From Alphaproteobacteria bacterium (lineage in GTDB: Bacteria > Pseudomonadota > Alphaproteobacteria > Reyranellales > Reyranellaceae), in assembly GCA_019235415.1 (NCBI GenBank), contig JAFAKN010000129.1, positions 1 to 43,650 of the forward strand: a stretch of 43,650 nucleotides of DNA, written 5' to 3'. A program made the translations under genes and the position numbers. Below, piece by piece: positions 39,770 to 43,650 of the stretch (the stretch's first letter is position 1; each line of letters opens with the position of its first letter). Under the pieces are notes generated by a model. That model saw only the letters and a list, made by a program, of their open reading frames with translations. It was not told the origin of the DNA and searched no databases.

Positions 39770-40618
39770 ATGAAATTTACCGGAACCGACTCCTATGTGG
39801 CCAGCGACGACCTGCGCGTGGCGGTGAATGCGGCCATCACGCTGCAGCGTCCGTTGCTGATCAAGGGCGAGCCGGGCACCGGCAAGACGGTGCTGGCCCA
39901 CGAGGTCGCCAAGGCGATCGGCGCGCCGCTGATCGAATGGCACATCAAGTCGACGACCAAGGCGCAGCAGGGCCTCTACGAGTACGACGCGGTCTCCCGA
40001 TTGCGCGACAGCCAGCTGGGCGACGAGCGGGTCAAGGACATCCGCAATTACATCAAGCGCGGAAAGTTGTGGGACGCATTCACCCTCGACCAGCGCCCGG
40101 TGCTGCTGATCGACGAGATCGACAAGGCCGACATCGAGTTCCCCAACGACCTGCTCCTCGAGCTCGATCGCATGGAGTTCTACGTCTACGAGACGCAGGA
40201 GACGGTGAAGGCCGTGCAGCGGCCGATCGTGATGATCACTTCGAACAATGAGAAGGAGCTGCCCGACGCCTTCCTGCGTCGCTGCTTCTTTCATTACATC
40301 CGCTTCCCCGATCGCGAGATCATGACTCAGATCGTCGACGTGCACTTTCCTGGCCTGCAGCGCAACCTGCTGCGCGAGGCGTTGAACATCTTCTATGATA
40401 TTCGCGAGGTGCCCGGCCTGAAGAAAAAGCCGTCGACCTCCGAGCTGCTCGACTGGCTAAAGCTCTTGATGGTCGAGGACATGCCACCCGAGACGCTGCG
40501 CGCGAAGGATTCCAAGCAGCTGATTCCGCCGTTGCACGGCGCGCTCCTGAAGAACGAGCAGGACGTGCACCTGTTCGAGCGCCTGGCCTTCATGGCGCGA
40601 CGGGAACAGCGGCAGTAA
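39770..40618 (+). CDS. MoxR-family AAA+ ATPase
   Basis: This 282-residue AAA+ protein has Walker A GEPGTGKTVLA at about residues 33-43, Walker B VLLIDEIDKAD near 122, sensor 1 ITSNNEKELPDAFLRRC with its arginine finger, and a small lid domain. MoxR ATPases act as chaperones that remodel or activate a client together with a VWA-domain partner, for example in metal insertion into CO dehydrogenase. The partner gene follows after a long palindromic repeat. The client in this genome is unknown. Confidence 0.92.
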   Translation: MKFTGTDSYVASDDLRVAVNAAITLQRPLLIKGEPGTGKTVLAHEVAKAIGAPLIEWHIKSTTKAQQGLYEYDAVSRLRDSQLGDERVKDIRNYIKRGKLWDAFTLDQRPVLLIDEIDKADIEFPNDLLLELDRMEFYVYETQETVKAVQRPIVMITSNNEKELPDAFLRRCFFHYIRFPDREIMTQIVDVHFPGLQRNLLREALNIFYDIREVPGLKKKPSTSELLDWLKLLMVEDMPPETLRAKDSKQLIPPLHGALLKNEQDVHLFERLAFMARREQRQ

Positions 40619-40640
40619 TTGGTTCTAGTCGCCCTTCGTT

Positions 40641-40857
40641 TTCCTCTCCCCCGCTAGGGCAGGGTATTCGCAGATGGCCAATTTTCCCCGTCATCCCGAG
40701 CGGAGCCGCCCGAAGGGTGGCGTAGTCGAGGGACCTGTCTCGTTGATGCAGCAACAATACAGGTCCCTCCGCTTCGCCTCGCTGCGCGAGGCTCCGGTCG
40801 GGATGACGGCATTTTGGCGTTATATGCGAATGCCCTGCCCGCTAGGGGGGAGAGGAA
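40641..40857. repeat. nested palindromic repeats between moxR-like and VWA genes
   Basis: The outer arms 40641-40672 (TTCCTCTCCCCC... ending TATTCGCA) and 40825-40857 (TGCGAATGCCC...GGGGAGAGGAA) are near-perfect reverse complements. Between them sits a full copy of the dispersed GTCATCCCGA element (40690-40807), with inner arms AGGGACCTGT and ACAGGTCCCT around GCAGCAACAAT-type loop sequence. The whole can fold into one very long hairpin. The layout suggests one repeat inserted in another. Confidence 0.85.
40690..40807. repeat. dispersed palindromic repeat, copy 3 (inner element)
   Basis: It starts GTCATCCCGAGCGGAGC and ends GTCGGGATGAC. The inner arms AGGGACCTGT (40729-40738) and ACAGGTCCCT (40759-40768) flank the loop. 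This is the best preserved of three copies in the window. Confidence 0.85.
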
Positions 40858-40881
40858 TATGATAAGGGATAGGAGATCACC

Positions 40882-42063
40882 ATGTTCGTGAACTTCTTCC
40901 TCGAGCTGCGCCAGGCCAAGGTGCCGGTCTCCATCAAGGAGTACCTGGCGCTGATGGAGGCGATGGACAAAGGCGTCGCCGACTACAGCGTCGACCATTT
41001 CTACTATCTGTCGCGCTCGGCCCTGGTGAAGGACGAGCGCAACCTCGACAAGTTCGACCGCGTGTTCGGCCATGTCTTCAAGGGCCTCGAGGCGCTGCCT
41101 GCCGAGGGCACGACGGCCGAGATCCCCGAGGAATGGCTGCGCAAGCTTGCCGAGAAGCTTCTCACCGAGGAGGAGAAGAAGCAGATCGAGGCGATGGGCG
41201 GCTGGGAGAAGCTGATGGAGACGCTGAAGAAGCGTCTCGCGGAGCAGCAGAAGCGCCATCAGGGCGGCTCCAAGTGGATCGGCACCGCCGGCACCTCGCC
41301 GTTCGGCGCCTATGGCTTCAATCCCGAGGGCGTGCGCATCGGCCAGGACAAGAACCGCGAGGGCCGGGCCGTCAAGGTGTGGGACAAGCGCGAGTACAAG
41401 AACCTCGACGACACCGTCGAGATCGGCACGCGCAACATCAAGCTGGCGCTGCGCCGGCTGCGCAAGTTCGCGCGCGAGGGGGCGGAGGTCGAGCTCGACA
41501 TGCCCGACACCATCCGCTCGACGGCGCGCAACGCGGGCTATCTCGACATCAAGATGATCCCCGAACGGCGCAACAAGGTGAAGCTCCTGCTGCTGTTCGA
41601 CATCGGCGGCTCGATGGACGCTCATATCCGCGTCTGCGAGGAGCTGTTCTCGGCGGCGCGCTCGGAGTTCAAGCACCTGGAATTCTTCTACTTCCACAAC
41701 TGCCTCTACGAGAAGCTGTGGAAGGACAATCGCCGGCGCCACATCGATACGTTCCCGACGGCGCAGCTGCTGCACACCTATCCGCCCGACTACAAGGTGA
41801 TCTTCGTCGGCGACGCCTCGATGAGCCCCTACGAGATCGCCTATCCCGGCGGCTCGGTCGAGCATTGGAACGAGGAGGCGGGCCAGGTCTGGATGCAGCG
41901 CATGGCCGACACCTACCGCAGCCTGGTGTGGCTGAACCCGGTGCCCGAGCGGCACTGGAGCTACACGCCGTCGATCCAGCTCTTACAGCAGCTCAGCTCG
42001 AGCCGCATGTTCCCGCTGACCTTGGGCGGCCTCGACAGCGCGATGAAGGAGCTGAACAAATAG
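40882..42063 (+). CDS. VWA-domain protein, CoxE/COG3825-like
   Basis: This is a 393-residue partner of the upstream MoxR ATPase. The N-terminal half is helical and charged (LRKLAEKLLTEEEKKQIEAM). A loop with QGGSKWIGTAGTSPFGAYG follows, then a von Willebrand A domain with its metal site DIGGSMDAHIRV at residue about 240 and VIFVGDASMSPYE near 310. The usual MIDAS is DxSxS. Here the first Ser is Gly (DIGGS), as in the COG3825 subfamily, so metal binding may be weaker or different. Start with AGGAG upstream. The cofactor or enzyme it assembles is not evident from neighbours. Confidence 0.88.
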   Translation: MFVNFFLELRQAKVPVSIKEYLALMEAMDKGVADYSVDHFYYLSRSALVKDERNLDKFDRVFGHVFKGLEALPAEGTTAEIPEEWLRKLAEKLLTEEEKKQIEAMGGWEKLMETLKKRLAEQQKRHQGGSKWIGTAGTSPFGAYGFNPEGVRIGQDKNREGRAVKVWDKREYKNLDDTVEIGTRNIKLALRRLRKFAREGAEVELDMPDTIRSTARNAGYLDIKMIPERRNKVKLLLLFDIGGSMDAHIRVCEELFSAARSEFKHLEFFYFHNCLYEKLWKDNRRRHIDTFPTAQLLHTYPPDYKVIFVGDASMSPYEIAYPGGSVEHWNEEAGQVWMQRMADTYRSLVWLNPVPERHWSYTPSIQLLQQLSSSRMFPLTLGGLDSAMKELNK

Positions 42064-42073
42064 TCTTGCCGTA

Positions 42074-42137
42074 GCTCTCCCCCTCCGGCCTTCGGCCACC
42101 TCCCCCGTCAGACGGGGGAGGGTAGGAGGGGGAGAGC
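42074..42137. repeat. GC-rich palindromic repeat (CTCTCCCCCTCC type)
   Basis: GCTCTCCCCCTCC (42074-42086) pairs with GGAGGGGGAGAGC (42125-42137). Inside are CCTCCCCCG/CGGGGGAGG (42099-42121) and a small GGCC-TTC-GGCC hairpin. It has the same CTCTCCCCC edge as the outer arms at 40641-40857, so it is probably a relative of that family. It lies between the VWA and TPP-enzyme genes and may act as a terminator, but no T run is present. Confidence 0.8.
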
Positions 42138-42171
42138 CCCAACAAGAATGTCTAGCGGGAGGAGATTAAGA

Positions 42172-43650
42172 ATGAAGACCGGCCCGGCGATCGCCGACAT
42201 CCTCAAGAAGGAAGGCGTCGAGTACCTCTTCGCCTATCCGGTCAACCATCTGATCGAGGCCTGCGCCGCGATCGATATCCGGCCCATCATCGTGCGCCAG
42301 GAGCGCATCGGCCTGCACATGGCCGACGCCATGTCGCGCCTGAGCAAGGGCCGCAAGATGGGTGTGTTCTGCATGCAAAGCGGTCCCGGCTCGGAGAATG
42401 CCTACGGCGGCATCGCGCAGGCTTACGGCGAGTCCGTTCCGCTGCTGGTCATCCCGCAGGGCTATCCGCGCCGCATCGCGCACGTGCCGCCCAACTTCAA
42501 CTCGACGCTCGCCATGGCGCACGTCGCCAAGCACTCCGAGCCGGTCACCAGCGGCAAGGAAGTGGCCAACATCATGCGCCGCGCCTTCAGCCTGCTGCGC
42601 AACGGCCGTGGCTCGCCGGTGATCGTCGAGCTGCCGGCCGACGCCTATGCCGAGGACGCGCCCGAGCCGCTGAACTACGAGCCCGTGGTCGTCACCAAGT
42701 ACGGCCCCGATCCCGCCGCCGTCGCGCAAGTCGCCAAGGTGCTGATGGCCGCCGAGCGGCCGGTGATCTACGCCGGCCAGGGCGTGCATTGGGCGGAAGC
42801 CTACGGCGAGCTGCGCGACCTTGCCGCGCTTTTGGCCATCCCGGTCTGCACCAGTCTCGAAGGCAAGAGCTGTTTCGACGAGAGCCATCCCCTGGCCCTG
42901 GGCTCGGGCGGCCGCGCGTATCCCAAGGCCGTGCGCCAGTTCCTCGACCAGTCGGACGTCATCCTGGGCATCGGCTGCTCGTTCACCGAGACCAACTTTG
43001 GCATCTCGATGCCCAAGGGCAAGACGATCATCCAGGCGACGCTGGACCCAGGCCATCTCAACAAGGACGTGCCGATCAAGTACGGCCTGGTGGGCGACGC
43101 CAAGCTCACGCTCGCCGCCCTGATCGCAGCCTGCAAGCACGGCGGTGCGACCAAGCGCGACGCAGCTCCAGTGGCGGCTGAGATCAAGGCAATCACCGAG
43201 GAGTGGCTCAAGGAGTGGATGCCCAAGCTCACCAGCAGCGACGAGCCGCTCAATCCCTATCGCGTGCTGTGGGACCTGCAGCACACCGTCGACGTCGCCA
43301 ATACCATCATCACCCACGATGCCGGCAGCCCGCGCGACCAGCTCTCGCCGTTCTGGCGCTCGACGGATCCGCACACCTACATCGGCTGGGGCAAGACCAC
43401 CCAGCTGGGCTATGGGCTGGGGCTCGCCATGGGCGCCAAGCTCGCCTGCCCTGACAAGCTCTGCATCAATGTCTGGGGCGACGCGGCCATTGGCTTCACA
43501 GGCATGGATTTCGAGACCGCGGTGCGCGAGCGCATCCCGATCATGTCGGTGCTGCTCAACAACTTCTCGATGGCGACCGAGCTGCACATCATGAAGGTCT
43601 CGACCGAGAAGTACCGCTCGACCGATATCTCCGGCGACTACGCCGCGATG
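42172..43650 (+). CDS. TPP-dependent acetolactate synthase-like enzyme, cut by window end
   Basis: The frame is open to the last base (493 residues, no stop), so about 60-100 residues are missing. An N-terminal TPP pyrimidine domain carries the conserved Glu in VRQERIGLHMADA (about residue 44) and MQSGPGSENAYGGIAQAYG. The middle domain follows (VIYAGQGVHW). The TPP-phosphate domain has GDAAIGFTGMDFETA...LLNN near residue 436, where the usual GDG reads GDA. The family covers acetolactate synthase, glyoxylate carboligase, benzoylformate decarboxylase and oxalyl-CoA decarboxylase types. The exact reaction is not recognised. Start with GGGAGGAG upstream. No small regulatory subunit is visible. 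Confidence 0.88.
   Translation, partial: MKTGPAIADILKKEGVEYLFAYPVNHLIEACAAIDIRPIIVRQERIGLHMADAMSRLSKGRKMGVFCMQSGPGSENAYGGIAQAYGESVPLLVIPQGYPRRIAHVPPNFNSTLAMAHVAKHSEPVTSGKEVANIMRRAFSLLRNGRGSPVIVELPADAYAEDAPEPLNYEPVVVTKYGPDPAAVAQVAKVLMAAERPVIYAGQGVHWAEAYGELRDLAALLAIPVCTSLEGKSCFDESHPLALGSGGRAYPKAVRQFLDQSDVILGIGCSFTETNFGISMPKGKTIIQATLDPGHLNKDVPIKYGLVGDAKLTLAALIAACKHGGATKRDAAPVAAEIKAITEEWLKEWMPKLTSSDEPLNPYRVLWDLQHTVDVANTIITHDAGSPRDQLSPFWRSTDPHTYIGWGKTTQLGYGLGLAMGAKLACPDKLCINVWGDAAIGFTGMDFETAVRERIPIMSVLLNNFSMATELHIMKVSTEKYRSTDISGDYAAM

Noticed and set aside
42166..43587. 473-residue minus-strand frame over the TPP-enzyme gene
   Set aside because: It is antisense to an intact, clearly recognisable TPP enzyme that runs off the window end.

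Overview
This 43.65 kb window looks like chromosomal DNA of a GC-rich alphaproteobacterium, probably from the Rhodospirillales or Reyranella-like neighbourhood. That placement is inferred from family content and gene order, not from a database search. Supporting signs are a SAM-II riboswitch ahead of metX, the block nfu / tsaB-rimI / fur / olsBA / miaB-phoH-ybeY / corC-lnt-xre-metK, MmcB, the alphaproteobacteria-restricted TIGR02186 membrane protein next to a TauE/SafE permease, and an aroQ-hisC-tyrA cluster. No rRNA, tRNA, CRISPR array, phage, plasmid or insertion-sequence gene was seen.

Layout. 1-5.8 kb: the 3' end of a hydroxyproline dehydratase gene, a trans-sulfuration enzyme, a TetR regulator, and a leftward operon for aromatic amino acids (chorismate mutase, hisC, tyrA) whose last gene is a ChaC-like glutathione-degrading enzyme. 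5.8-8.1 kb: SAM-II riboswitch, terminator and metX-metW, then an ArsR regulator with a perfect palindromic operator, divergent to a threonine/serine dehydratase. 9.1-12.9 kb: leftward GNAT, YbaK, DUF1932 dehydrogenase, methyltransferase and HSL-type esterase. 13.1-16.4 kb: a rightward cassette of poorly understood envelope proteins (DUF2333, TauE/SafE, TIGR02186, universal stress protein). 16.6-32.3 kb: a largely housekeeping block covering Fe-S scaffold, wall enzymes, tRNA t6A and ms2 modification, Fur, ornithine-lipid synthesis, PhoH, YbeY, CorC, Lnt, an XRE regulator and MetK. Two metabolic oxidoreductase genes and a dispersed repeat interrupt it between ybeY and corC. 32.3-36.8 kb: an orphan type-I-secretion-like ABC exporter, MmcB and two secreted Sel1-repeat proteins. 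36.8-37.6 kb: an AT-richer intergenic region with a candidate small RNA and two copies of a 17-bp motif. 37.6-43.65 kb: a second, divergent TetR-like protein, a cytochrome c'/cytochrome b561 divergent pair, a MoxR ATPase with its VWA partner, and a TPP-dependent enzyme cut by the window end.

How parts work together. Methionine/SAM metabolism recurs: the riboswitch before metX-metW, a weaker SAM-II-like sequence before metK, and a trans-sulfuration enzyme. Many genes are translationally coupled through ATGA, GTGA, TAATG or TGATG overlaps. Intergenic regions carry several palindromic repeat families, including one element nested inside another between moxR and its VWA partner.

The most interesting unexplained signals are (a) the candidate small RNA at about 37170-37363, in which all three 3' hairpin loops end in CCCAAG, (b) the motif AGATATGCAWTTTTGCA, found before the XRE regulator, before the small RNA and before the second TetR-like gene, and (c) the SAM-II-like sequence before metK. 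Nothing here is clearly a new defence or mobile system.
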